NCBI GenBank assembly: GCA_900541035.1
Contig: UQIN01000007.1
Location: forward strand, 1 to 64,000
Length of the DNA stretch: 64,000 nt
Source: an uncultured Collinsella sp.
Lineage (GTDB): Bacteria > Actinomycetota > Coriobacteriia > Coriobacteriales > Coriobacteriaceae
Direction of reading: 5' to 3'
Shown here piece after piece: positions 52,355 through 60,761 of this stretch (position 1 is its first letter; every line of letters starts with the position of its first letter). The notes beneath the pieces were generated by a model that ran no database searches, was not told the origin of the DNA, and worked only from the letters and a program-made list of their open reading frames with translations. The position numbers were made by a program, and so were the translations under genes.

Positions 52355-53692
52355 ATGCAGTTCGATCAGGTGACAGTTATCGGTGGCGGTCTGGCGGGTT
52401 CGGAGTGCGCGATCCAGCTGGCAGATCGCGGGTTTGCCGTAAAGCTGTGCGAGATGCGCCCCCAGGTGAGCTCCCCGGCCCACCATACCGATCACCTGGC
52501 AGAGCTCGTCTGCTCCAATTCGTTTAAGTCGACCCGTCCGGATTCCGCGGCTGGTTTGCTGAAGGCCGAGCTTGAGCGCATGGGTTCAGTTCTGCTCGAT
52601 TGCGCCCATCGCGCGGCTGTTCCCGCCGGTGGCGCCTTAGCGGTCGATCGCGTCAAGTTTTCCGAGCTTGTCGAGGCCGAAGTTGCCGCTCGTCCCAATA
52701 TCGAGGTCGTCCACGGCGAGGTCACGCAGATTCCCGAGGGCCACGTGGTCATTGCCGCGGGCCCGCTGTGTTCACCTGCGCTGAGCGAAGAGGTCATGAA
52801 GCTCGTCGGTGGCGACGCCCTTGCGTTCTTCGATGCCGCGGCGCCGATCGTCGATGCCTCCACGCTCGATATGGACGTGCTGTTCTCGCAGTCGCGCTAC
52901 GAGGAGCAGGGGAGCGGCGACTATCTCAACGCTCCGCTCAATAAGGAGGAGTACGAGGCCTTTATCGAGGCGCTTACCACGGCCGACCGCGTGGTGCTCA
53001 AAGACTTTGAGGGCGGCGATCTGTTCCAGGCCTGCCAGCCCGCCGAGGAGGTCGCGCGCACGGGCAAGGATGCCATCCGCTTTGGTGCCATGAAGCCCGT
53101 CGGCCTCACCGACCCGCGTACCGGACGTCGCCCCTGGGCGGCGATTCAGCTGCGTGCCGAGAACAAGGAGAAGACCGCCTATAACCTGGTGGGCTTCCAG
53201 ACCAACTTGACCTTTGGCGAGCAGAAGCGCGTCTTCCATATGGTGCCGGGCCTGGAGAACGCTGAGTTCTTCCGCTACGGTGTCATGCACCGCAATACCT
53301 TTGTCGACGCCCCGCACGTGCTCGATGGCACCTTTGCCGTGCCCGGTACCGGCGTGCGCCTTGCCGGTCAGATTACCGGCACCGAGGGGTACATGGAAGC
53401 CGTGGCGACAGGTCTGCTCGCGGCGCTCAACACCTATGCCGAGGCTATCGGTGCCGCGGGCGTCGAGTTGCCGCGTGTGGGCGCCCTGGGTGCGCTCGTG
53501 GGTTATGCGACCGATCCTGCCACCGTGGGCTATCAGCCTATGCATGTCAACTTTGGCCTGGTGCCGCCACTCGAGGATGGTAAGCGCCGCAGCAAGCGCG
53601 ACCGCTACCAGGCCTATGCGGACCGTGCGCTCGAGGCCCTTGATGCCTATCTGGCCACTCGCCCCGATCTGTTTGGAGGCGACCGGTCATAG
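52355..53692 (+). CDS. trmFO: Folate-dependent tRNA-m5U54 methyltransferase TrmFO
   Basis: The protein has 445 residues. It shows the FAD site VIGGGLAGSECAIQLA, then HHTDHLAELVCSNSFKS, PLNKEEYEAF, and GRRPWAAIQLRAENK. It methylates U54 of tRNA using methylenetetrahydrofolate and FADH2. ATG 52355 has AAAGGTG upstream. Its stop codon TAG (53690-53692) overlaps the likely AUA start of the Xer gene. Confidence 0.95.
   Translation: MQFDQVTVIGGGLAGSECAIQLADRGFAVKLCEMRPQVSSPAHHTDHLAELVCSNSFKSTRPDSAAGLLKAELERMGSVLLDCAHRAAVPAGGALAVDRVKFSELVEAEVAARPNIEVVHGEVTQIPEGHVVIAAGPLCSPALSEEVMKLVGGDALAFFDAAAPIVDASTLDMDVLFSQSRYEEQGSGDYLNAPLNKEEYEAFIEALTTADRVVLKDFEGGDLFQACQPAEEVARTGKDAIRFGAMKPVGLTDPRTGRRPWAAIQLRAENKEKTAYNLVGFQTNLTFGEQKRVFHMVPGLENAEFFRYGVMHRNTFVDAPHVLDGTFAVPGTGVRLAGQITGTEGYMEAVATGLLAALNTYAEAIGAAGVELPRVGALGALVGYATDPATVGYQPMHVNFGLVPPLEDGKRRSKRDRYQAYADRALEALDAYLATRPDLFGGDRS
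53675..53679 (+). promoter_or_regulatory. Ribosome binding site for the Xer recombinase
   Basis: GGAGG inside the end of trmFO, nine bases before the AUA at 53689. There is no ATG, GTG or TTG in the recombinase frame at a suitable distance. Confidence 0.6.
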
Positions 53693-54609
53693 CCTTTGAC
53701 CTGTACGACACCGTCGACTCGTTTATCGCCTATATCTCACGTGTCGAGGGGCTTTCTCCCAACACGGTGACGGCCTATGGCTCGAGGCTGGAGCGCTTTG
53801 CTGCCTGGTGCGAGCGCGAGGATATAGATGCTTTCGCTGCCGACGTGCGCACCATTCGTCGCTATCTTGCCGAGCTTTCGCGTGGGCAGGTGGCTCCCCG
53901 AACGCTTGCGGCGCATCTGTCGGCTATCCGATCGCTCTATCGATGGATGGCTGCCGAGGGGGTCGTGGAGGGCGATGTGGTCTCGGCAATTTCCTCGCCC
54001 AAGCTCCCGCGCGATCTACCCGGTGTGCTGACGACCCAACAGGTGGAGGCGCTGCTCAAGACGCCTGATACCTCAACACCCGCGGGACTGCGCGATGCGG
54101 CGATGCTCGAGCTGCTCTATGCCTCGGGCGCCCGTATCTCTGAGCTCGCAGCACTCAATGTGGAGTCCATTGCGTGGTCCGAACGCACGCTGCGCCTGTG
54201 GGGCAAGGGGAGCAAAGAACGTATCGTCCCTCTGTATCGTCGTGCGCTCGAGGCGACGCGTCTCTATATTGAGGAGGGGAGGCCGGAGTTGCTCGCTCGG
54301 GCAAAGCGCCGTGACCCCGCTACCGGGGCGCATCCGCTGCTTATATCGGCGCGCGGCAATCGTATGAGTGCCGCCATGCTCAGGCGGCGGTTCCATACGC
54401 TGGCGACACTTGCCGGCATTCCGGCCGACATCGCCCCGCATGCGATGCGCCATACCTTTGCGACCGACTTGCTCGAGGGCGGTGCGGACCTGCGCTCGGT
54501 TCAAGAGCTGCTGGGTCATGCGAGCCTGTCCACGACGCAGATCTACACGCATCTCACGCCCGATCGGCTTAAGCGGGCCGTGGCTCAAGCCCATCCCCGC
54601 GGCGAATAG
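53689..54609 (+). CDS. xerC: Tyrosine recombinase XerC/XerD, apparent AUA start
   Basis: From 53689 the protein has 306 residues, the normal Xer length. Catalytic residues are Arg149 (ASGARISEL), Lys173 (GKGSKER), His251 and Arg254 (HAMRHTF), His277 (LGHAS) and Tyr286. The N-terminal SAM-like domain includes FIAYISRVEGLSPNTVTAYG. The only conventional start, GTG 53767, would remove the first 26 residues, including part of that domain. An AUA at 53689 overlaps the trmFO stop (ATAG) with GGAGG nine bases upstream. It resolves chromosome dimers. Whether it is XerC or XerD cannot be told from sequence; XerC is suggested by its place after trmFO. Confidence 0.85.
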   Translation: MAFDLYDTVDSFIAYISRVEGLSPNTVTAYGSRLERFAAWCEREDIDAFAADVRTIRRYLAELSRGQVAPRTLAAHLSAIRSLYRWMAAEGVVEGDVVSAISSPKLPRDLPGVLTTQQVEALLKTPDTSTPAGLRDAAMLELLYASGARISELAALNVESIAWSERTLRLWGKGSKERIVPLYRRALEATRLYIEEGRPELLARAKRRDPATGAHPLLISARGNRMSAAMLRRRFHTLATLAGIPADIAPHAMRHTFATDLLEGGADLRSVQELLGHASLSTTQIYTHLTPDRLKRAVAQAHPRGE

Positions 54610-54658
54610 TGGCTGGTCCGTCCCGCGCCGCACTCAGGTGTGTGGTTTTGATTGCGGG

Positions 54659-54687
54659 TTGGCAGGAAGAAGCATTCCTGCTATCAT
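54659..54687 (+). promoter_or_regulatory. Promoter of rpsB-tsf
   Basis: TTGGCA (54659-54664), a 17-nt spacer and TATCAT (54682-54687). A 5' leader of about 135 nt follows. Confidence 0.75.
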
Positions 54688-54693
54688 TCATCG

Positions 54694-54828
54694 GGTTGCT
54701 TCACGGCAACAGGTTTTTATCACGCACGCGCGGCTACTTCATACCGTGGTGCCCGGGCTTTGGTAGCACATGTCCGGGTTGGTTTTGGAGGATGACCCCG
54801 CGCGGAGGCAAACCACAGGAGGTTTAAC
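54694..54828 (+). promoter_or_regulatory. rpsB 5' leader with alternative pairings
   Basis: In this untranslated leader GTGC (54749-54752) can pair with GCAC (54766-54769), or CCCGG (54752-54756) with CCGGG (54774-54778); these overlap and exclude each other. Leaders of rpsB are often autoregulated by S2. The match here is only suggestive. Confidence 0.35.
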
Positions 54829-55557
54829 ATGGCTACCAAGATTAATATCCGCACCCTGCTCGAGGCCGGCTGCCACTTCGGTCACCAGACCCGTCGCTGG
54901 AACCCCAAGATGAAGCCGTTCATCTTCGGTGAGCGCAACGGCATCTACATCCTCGATCTCAAGCAGACCATCCTCGACGCCGACCAGGCCTATACTTTCG
55001 TCAAGAACGTCGCCAAGGGCGGCAACGTGCTGTTCGTCGGCACCAAGAAGCAGGCTCAGGAGGCCGTCAAGAACGCTGCTGAGCGCGCCAACATGCCTTA
55101 CATCAACCAGCGTTGGCTCGGCGGTATGCTGACCAACTTCGTTACCATCCGCTCCCGCATCAACCGCATGGAGGAGCTCGAGGCCATGGTCGAGGACGGC
55201 CGCATGGCAGTGCTCCCCAAGAAGGAGCAGGCTGTTCTCGGTAAGGAGCTCACCAAGCTCCAGACCAACCTCGGTGGCGCCCGCGACATGAAGGGTCTGC
55301 CCCAGGCTCTCTTCGTCATCGACACCAAGCGCGAGGAGAACGCCATCAAGGAGGCCCAGCGCCTGAACATCCCCGTCGTCGCCCTGATCGACACCAACTC
55401 CGATCCCGACGAGGTCGAGTACGGTATCCCCTGCAACGATGACGCTATCTCCGCTGTCACCCTTATGTGCGAGCTCATGGCTGACGCCTGCCTCGCTGGC
55501 TCCGGCAAGGAGCAGGTCTCCGAGGCCGAGATGGCCGCTGAGCCCAAGGCCGAGTAA
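54829..55557 (+). CDS. rpsB: Ribosomal protein S2
   Basis: The protein has 242 residues. It shows [34 protein letters not shown], and [21 protein letters not shown], all typical. AGGAGG precedes the ATG. It is co-transcribed with tsf, 45 nt downstream. Confidence 0.97.
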   Translation: MATKINIRTLLEAGCHFGHQTRRWNPKMKPFIFGERNGIYILDLKQTILDADQAYTFVKNVAKGGNVLFVGTKKQAQEAVKNAAERANMPYINQRWLGGMLTNFVTIRSRINRMEELEAMVEDGRMAVLPKKEQAVLGKELTKLQTNLGGARDMKGLPQALFVIDTKREENAIKEAQRLNIPVVALIDTNSDPDEVEYGIPCNDDAISAVTLMCELMADACLAGSGKEQVSEAEMAAEPKAE

Positions 55558-55602
55558 ATCAGTCTTAGTTAATTCTTTTTCATCTCTTTGAAAGGAACCA
55601 CA

Positions 55603-56472
55603 ATGGCCCAGATTACCGCCGCTATGGTCAAGCAGCTCCGCGAGATGACCGACTCCCCGATGATGGAGTGCAAGAAGGCTCTCGTCGAGGCTGACGGCGA
55701 CATGGACGCCGCTGTCGACGTTCTGCGCAAGAACGGCCTTGCCAAGGCTGCCAAGAAGGCTGGCCGTGAGACCAACGAGGGCGCTGTCGCCGCGTTCGTC
55801 TCCGAGGATGGCAAGACCGGCGCTCTGCTCGAGCTCTCCTGCGAGACCGACTTCGTTGGCTCCAACGCCAAGTTCACCGGCTTTGCTTCCAAGGTCGCTG
55901 AGGTTGTCGCTACCACCGAGCCTGCTGACGTCGACGCTCTGCTCGAGAAGCCGATGGGCGAGGAGACCGTTTCCTCCGAGCTCACCGAGATGATTCACAT
56001 CATGGGCGAGAACATGAAGATCTCCCGCTTCGCCGCCCGCAAGGCCGAGAACGGCGCTCTCGCTTCTTACATCCACATGGGTGGTAAGATCGGCGTCCTC
56101 GTCGAGTTTGCTTTCGAGAAGGCCGAGACTGCTCAGGCTGAGTCCTTCAAGGCCTTCGCTCACGACGTTGCCCTTCAGGTTGCCGCCGTCGCCCCGATCT
56201 GCGCTACCCGCGATCAGGTTCCGGCCGAGACCGTCGAGCACGAGAAGCAGATCTACATGGCTCAGGCTGCCGAGTCCGGCAAGCCCGAGGCTATCCAGGA
56301 GAAGATGGCTGTCGGCCGTCTGGAGAAGTTCTACAAGCAGTCCGTGCTCACCGAGCAGGAGTTCATCAAGGACAGCTCCCTCACCATCAAGAAGTACGCT
56401 GAGCAGGTCTCCAAGGAGCTCGGCGACACCATTACCGTCGTTGCCTTTGACCGTCTGGTCCGTGGCGAGTAA
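55603..56472 (+). CDS. tsf: Elongation factor Ts
   Basis: The protein has 289 residues. It shows the N-terminal UBA-like domain (VKQLREMTDSPMMECKKAL) and LSCETDFVGSNAKF, the EF-Tu binding motif. It recycles EF-Tu. ATG 55603 has AAAGGA upstream, preferred to TTG 55588. A terminator follows. Confidence 0.97.
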   Translation: MAQITAAMVKQLREMTDSPMMECKKALVEADGDMDAAVDVLRKNGLAKAAKKAGRETNEGAVAAFVSEDGKTGALLELSCETDFVGSNAKFTGFASKVAEVVATTEPADVDALLEKPMGEETVSSELTEMIHIMGENMKISRFAARKAENGALASYIHMGGKIGVLVEFAFEKAETAQAESFKAFAHDVALQVAAVAPICATRDQVPAETVEHEKQIYMAQAAESGKPEAIQEKMAVGRLEKFYKQSVLTEQEFIKDSSLTIKKYAEQVSKELGDTITVVAFDRLVRGE

Positions 56473-56495
56473 ATAAGCTCTTGTAGCTGGTAATG

Positions 56496-56530
56496 AGCAG
56501 GCTGTGGGTTTTACTCACAGCCTGCTTTTT
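56496..56530 (+). terminator. Terminator after tsf
   Basis: AGCAGGCTGTG (56496-56506) and CACAGCCTGCT (56516-56526) form an 11-bp stem, followed by TTTT. Confidence 0.88.
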
Positions 56531-56589
56531 CATGGCTCTTATCAGAGCCTTTGATATCATATTGAGAGTCTAATTAAAGGAGGATCGCT

Positions 56590-57312
56590 TTGTCCGACAT
56601 CCGATATAAACGCGTGCTTCTTAAGCTTTCCGGCGAAGCACTGATGGGCGACGGCCAATATGGCATCGACCCCAAGGTTACCGACCATCTTGCCAAGCAG
56701 GTCAAGGAGCTGCTAGCCGTTGGCCATGAGGTCGGCGTCGTTGTCGGCGGCGGCAATATTTTCCGCGGCATGGCCGGCGCTGCCGGTGGCATGGAGCGTG
56801 CTCAGGCCGACTACATGGGCATGCTGGCAACCGTTATGAACGCGCTCGCCCTGCAGGATGCCTTCGAGCATAACGATGTTCCCTGCCGCGTGATGAGCGC
56901 TATCCAGATGAACGAGATCTGCGAGCCCTATATTCGCCGTCGCGCCATCAACCACCTTTCCAAGGGCAACGTCGTTATTTTTGCCGCCGGTTCGGGCAAT
57001 CCGTACTTTACGACCGACACCGCCGCGGCTCTTCGTGCGTGCGAGATCGGCGCCGAGATTCTGATTAAAGCCACCAAGGTTGACGGCATCTACGACAAGG
57101 ATCCCGTCAAGTGCGCCGATGCCGTCCGTTTTGACAAGATTACCTATCACGAGGTTCTCGTCCGCGGTCTGCAGGTTATGGATTCCACGGCTACGGCACT
57201 GTGCCAGGATAACCGTATGCCGATTTTGGTCCTCAACATCGATGGCGAGGACACCGTCAAGCGCGCGCTTTCGGGTGAGCCCGTCGGCACGCTCGTCTAT
57301 CAGGAGGATTAA
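56590..57312 (+). CDS. pyrH: UMP kinase
   Basis: The protein has 240 residues. It shows [26 protein letters not shown], and [20 protein letters not shown]. It phosphorylates UMP to UDP. TTG 56590 has AAAGGAGG upstream. It starts a long run through frr, uppS, cdsA, dxr, rseP, ispG and proS with short gaps. Confidence 0.96.
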   Translation: MSDIRYKRVLLKLSGEALMGDGQYGIDPKVTDHLAKQVKELLAVGHEVGVVVGGGNIFRGMAGAAGGMERAQADYMGMLATVMNALALQDAFEHNDVPCRVMSAIQMNEICEPYIRRRAINHLSKGNVVIFAAGSGNPYFTTDTAAALRACEIGAEILIKATKVDGIYDKDPVKCADAVRFDKITYHEVLVRGLQVMDSTATALCQDNRMPILVLNIDGEDTVKRALSGEPVGTLVYQED

Positions 57313-57314
57313 GC

Positions 57315-57851
57315 ATGGCAGAGAACATCACCGCCCATATGGACAAGTCGCTCGAGTCCCTCAAGCATAACTTCTCCAAGGTCCGTACCGGCCGCGCCAA
57401 TGCCAACATTCTGTCCGACATCACCGTCGATTATTACGGTGTTCCCACGCCGGTCACGCAGGTTGCCGCCGTCAAGACCCCCGAGGCCCACATGCTGCTC
57501 ATCGAGCCGTGGGACAAGGCACTCATCAACGCTATCGTCAAGGCCATCGGCGCTTCCGATCTGGGTATTACCCCCAACTCCGATGGCACCGTCGTTCGTC
57601 TGCCGTTCCCGGCTCCCACCGAGGAGCGCCGTCGCGAGCTCGTCAAGGAGTGCCGCGAGTACGCCGAGCAGGCCAAGGTGTCTATCCGTAACATCCGTCG
57701 CGACTTCAACAACAAGCTCGAGCGCGATGAGGAGCTCACCGAGGACGATGTCCGTCGCGAGCAGGTTAAGGTCCAGAAGCACACCGATGAGTATGTCGCC
57801 AAGGTCGAGGAGCTTCTGAAGGAAAAAGAAGCCGAGGTCATGGAGATCTAA
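57315..57851 (+). CDS. frr: Ribosome recycling factor
   Basis: The protein has 178 residues. It shows KVRTGRANANILSDITVDYYG, LVKECREYAEQAKVSIRNIR, and DEYVAKVEELLKEKEAEVM. It splits post-termination ribosomes with EF-G. It starts 2 nt after pyrH. Confidence 0.97.
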   Translation: MAENITAHMDKSLESLKHNFSKVRTGRANANILSDITVDYYGVPTPVTQVAAVKTPEAHMLLIEPWDKALINAIVKAIGASDLGITPNSDGTVVRLPFPAPTEERRRELVKECREYAEQAKVSIRNIRRDFNNKLERDEELTEDDVRREQVKVQKHTDEYVAKVEELLKEKEAEVMEI

Positions 57852-57852
57852 G

Positions 57853-58647
57853 GTGCAATACGACGAGCATAAACTGGTCGAGTACTTTGCCGACGCCCCT
57901 GCGGGCGTCGGTTTTTCCGACCTTGACCTCAATAACATTCCGCACCATATCTCGTGCATCATGGACGGCAACGGTCGTTGGGCCACGTCGCGCGGTCTTG
58001 CGCGCACCGAGGGCCACAAGGCGGGTATCGTCTCCCTTCGCGAGATTATTACCGCCTGCGTGCGTCTGGGCGTCGACGTGCTTTCGGCCTATGCGTTTTC
58101 TACCGAAAACTGGAATCGTCCGCAGCACGAGGTCAACGTTTTGATGCATTTGTTTGCCAAGACGTTTATCGATGAGTTGCCGCTGCTTAAGCGCGAAAAC
58201 GTGCGCGTTGTCTTTTTGGGTGATATTTCCGCGCTGCCCAAGAAGACCCGCGACGTTTTTGAACGCGGTCTTGCCGAGTGCGCTGACCATACTGGCATGA
58301 CGCTGGCGCTGGCCGTTAACTATGGCGCCCGTGCCGAGATCACCCGCGCCGCCCGTCAGCTTGCTCTCGATGCCGTTGCGGGCAAGATCGATCCTTCCTC
58401 GATCGATGACGATATGGTGGCTTCCCACCTCTATACCGCCGGCCTTCCCGATCCGGAGCTTGTGATTCGCACCTCTGGTGAGCTGCGCCTTTCGAACTAT
58501 CTGCTGTGGCAGGTGGCTTATTCCGAATTCTTCGTCACCGATACCTATTGGCCTGACTTTGATCGTTGGGGCCTTGTCGACGCCATTTTGACCTATCAGG
58601 GCCGTGACCGTAGGTTTGGTGGACTGAGCAAGACCGAGGAGGCTTAA
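57853..58647 (+). CDS. uppS: Undecaprenyl diphosphate synthase (isoprenyl transferase)
   Basis: The protein has 264 residues. It shows ISCIMDGNGRWATSRG (catalytic Asp), LSAYAFSTENWNRP, and RTSGELRLSNYLLWQVAYSEF. It makes the lipid carrier for peptidoglycan and surface glycans, feeding the synthases upstream in the window. It starts at GTG 57853, 1 nt after frr. Confidence 0.95.
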   Translation: MQYDEHKLVEYFADAPAGVGFSDLDLNNIPHHISCIMDGNGRWATSRGLARTEGHKAGIVSLREIITACVRLGVDVLSAYAFSTENWNRPQHEVNVLMHLFAKTFIDELPLLKRENVRVVFLGDISALPKKTRDVFERGLAECADHTGMTLALAVNYGARAEITRAARQLALDAVAGKIDPSSIDDDMVASHLYTAGLPDPELVIRTSGELRLSNYLLWQVAYSEFFVTDTYWPDFDRWGLVDAILTYQGRDRRFGGLSKTEEA

Positions 58648-58649
58648 TC

Positions 58650-59549
58650 GTGTCCGATCGTCCCAAGGCATCTGCTCCCAAGACGCCTGCGCGCAAAGCT
58701 GCCGCTGCGGGAGCGCCTGCAGCGAAGAGCGGCACCGGTTCGTGGCTGGCGGGCTTTATTACCCGTGCCGCCGCCGGTATCGTCTACGCCGTTGTCTTTA
58801 TCCTGTGCCTGGTTTTGGGTATCGTGCCCACGGCCATCTTTGTTTCTGTCATGAGCGGTCTGTGCTGCTATGAGTTTTTCCGTATGACAAGGCTTGATGG
58901 CAAGATGGCTAACGAGCGCATGGGTATCGCTGCCGCCGTACTCTTTCCGCTGTCGGCGTTGGGCGATTCGATGTTGCTGAATTCCCTGCTTTTTGCCCTG
59001 ATGCTCGCTGTGGGCATTTGGTATGTCTGGTCGCCGCGTACCCGCATCTCTGATGTGGCAGTGACGCTCATGGGTCCCATCTACACTGGCTTTATGCTGT
59101 CGGCTATCGTGCTGCTGCGCGATGCCGTGCCCGGTTTTGCCGGTGCCCTGCTTTCAGTGGGCGTTTGCGCGTCCCTTTGGGTCTCCGATTCGTTTGCCTA
59201 CATCGTGGGTAGCCGTATCGGCAAGCACAAGATGGTTCCCAAGATCTCTCCCAAAAAGAGCTGGGAGGGGTTTGCCGGCGGCATCCTGGGCTCGGTTTTG
59301 ATTTGGCTCATCCTGTGGGCGACGCACTTCTACAAGCTCAGCCTGCCCTATGCGCTGCTGTGCGGCGTGGTCGTGTCCGTCCTGGGCGTTATCGGCGACC
59401 TTATCGAGTCGCGCATCAAGCGCGGTGTGGGCGTCAAGGATTCCGGCAACCTTATCCCGGGCCACGGCGGCATGCTCGATCGTAGCGATTCGCTTATCTT
59501 TGGCTGCATTACCGCGCAGCTGCTTTTGATGATCGGAGGCGTGCTGTAA
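58650..59549 (+). CDS. cdsA: Phosphatidate cytidylyltransferase
   Basis: The protein has 299 residues with about eight membrane helices. The C-terminal signature is VKDSGNLIPGHGGMLDRSDS. It makes CDP-diacylglycerol. An N-terminal Ala/Pro/Lys-rich segment of about 30 residues is extra. It starts at GTG 58650 behind GAGGAGG, and overlaps dxr by 1 nt. Confidence 0.94.
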   Translation: MSDRPKASAPKTPARKAAAAGAPAAKSGTGSWLAGFITRAAAGIVYAVVFILCLVLGIVPTAIFVSVMSGLCCYEFFRMTRLDGKMANERMGIAAAVLFPLSALGDSMLLNSLLFALMLAVGIWYVWSPRTRISDVAVTLMGPIYTGFMLSAIVLLRDAVPGFAGALLSVGVCASLWVSDSFAYIVGSRIGKHKMVPKISPKKSWEGFAGGILGSVLIWLILWATHFYKLSLPYALLCGVVVSVLGVIGDLIESRIKRGVGVKDSGNLIPGHGGMLDRSDSLIFGCITAQLLLMIGGVL

Positions 59550-60736
59550 TGTCCTTCCAGACGACGTATGGCCCCGATGGACGTCTCCGTGTTGCCATCC
59601 TGGGTTGTACGGGCTCTATCGGCACCCAGGCGCTCGATGTGTGCCGCCAGCATGCCGATCGCCTGCAGGTGACGGCGCTGTCCGTTAACTCCAGTACCTC
59701 CGAGCTCGTTGCCGCTGCCCGCGAGTTCTCGGTTCCGGCGGTTGCCGTGGCCGATGTCGCTCATGGCGATGACGCCATGCTGCAGGAGTTGCCCGAGGGA
59801 ACGAAGCTCGGCGTTGGCGCGCAGGCGGTTTGCGAGCTCGCGCGTCGCGACGATGTCGACTGCGTGCTCGTTGCTATTGTGGGCGCCGCCGGTCTCGAGG
59901 CGAGCCATGCGGCCTTGACCTCGAATAAGCGTCTTGCCCTTGCCAACAAGGAGTCCCTCGTCGTCGGCGGCGACTTGCTTATGCCGTTGGCGCAACCGGG
60001 CCAGCTTATTCCAGTCGACTCTGAGCACTCCGCCATCTACCAGTGCTATCTGGGGGAGAACCCACGCGAGGCTCATTGTATTTGGCTCACCTGCTCGGGC
60101 GGTCCGTTCTTTGGCCGCACCCGCGACGAGCTCGACCGCGTGACGCGTGCCGATGCCCTCGCACATCCCACGTGGGCCATGGGTGCCAAGATCACCATCG
60201 ACTCCGCCACCCTCATGAACAAGGGCCTGGAGCGCATTGAGGCCATGCATCTGTTTAACTGCGACCTCGATTTCATTAACGTGGTCGTGCAGCGTCAGTC
60301 CAAGATTCACTCTATGGTCGAGTTCGCCGACGGCTCCGTGATGGCGCATCTCGGTGCTTCCGACATGCGTATTCCCATCCAGTTCGCGTTCTCGTATCCC
60401 GAGCGTTGGGATACCCCGGCGCCTCGTATCGATTTCCGCGAGCTGGGGCAGCTCACGTTTGATGCTGCCGACATGGATACCTTCCGCTGTCTGGCACTGG
60501 CCGAGCGTGCCGGCAAGACGGGTGGCACCATGCCGTGCGTGCTCAATGCCGCCAACGAGGTTGCCGTCGATGCCTTCCTGCACGATGGCTGCAGCTTTAC
60601 CGATATCGATCGCATTGTGGAATCCTGCATGGACGCCCACGATATGCAGGCGGTCGATTCGTTTGAGCAGCTTCGCGACATCGATGCGTGGGCGCGTGAA
60701 AAGGCTGCGCAGGTGCTCGCCGCAACCCGTTCCTAA
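59549..60736 (+). CDS. dxr: 1-deoxy-D-xylulose 5-phosphate reductoisomerase
   Basis: The protein has 395 residues. It shows the NADPH site AILGCTGSIGTQALDV, LANKESLVVGG, PVDSEHSAIYQCY, and TLMNKGLERIEAMHLF. It catalyses the second step of the MEP pathway. The ATG overlaps the cdsA stop (TAATG). Confidence 0.96.
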   Translation: MSFQTTYGPDGRLRVAILGCTGSIGTQALDVCRQHADRLQVTALSVNSSTSELVAAAREFSVPAVAVADVAHGDDAMLQELPEGTKLGVGAQAVCELARRDDVDCVLVAIVGAAGLEASHAALTSNKRLALANKESLVVGGDLLMPLAQPGQLIPVDSEHSAIYQCYLGENPREAHCIWLTCSGGPFFGRTRDELDRVTRADALAHPTWAMGAKITIDSATLMNKGLERIEAMHLFNCDLDFINVVVQRQSKIHSMVEFADGSVMAHLGASDMRIPIQFAFSYPERWDTPAPRIDFRELGQLTFDAADMDTFRCLALAERAGKTGGTMPCVLNAANEVAVDAFLHDGCSFTDIDRIVESCMDAHDMQAVDSFEQLRDIDAWAREKAAQVLAATRS

Positions 60737-60761
60737 CCCATAAGGATTGCTTTTTCGTTTT

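Noticed and set aside
53767..54609. GTG 53767 as the Xer start
   Set aside because: It would delete about 26 conserved residues of the N-terminal domain and has no Shine-Dalgarno; kept only as the alternative.
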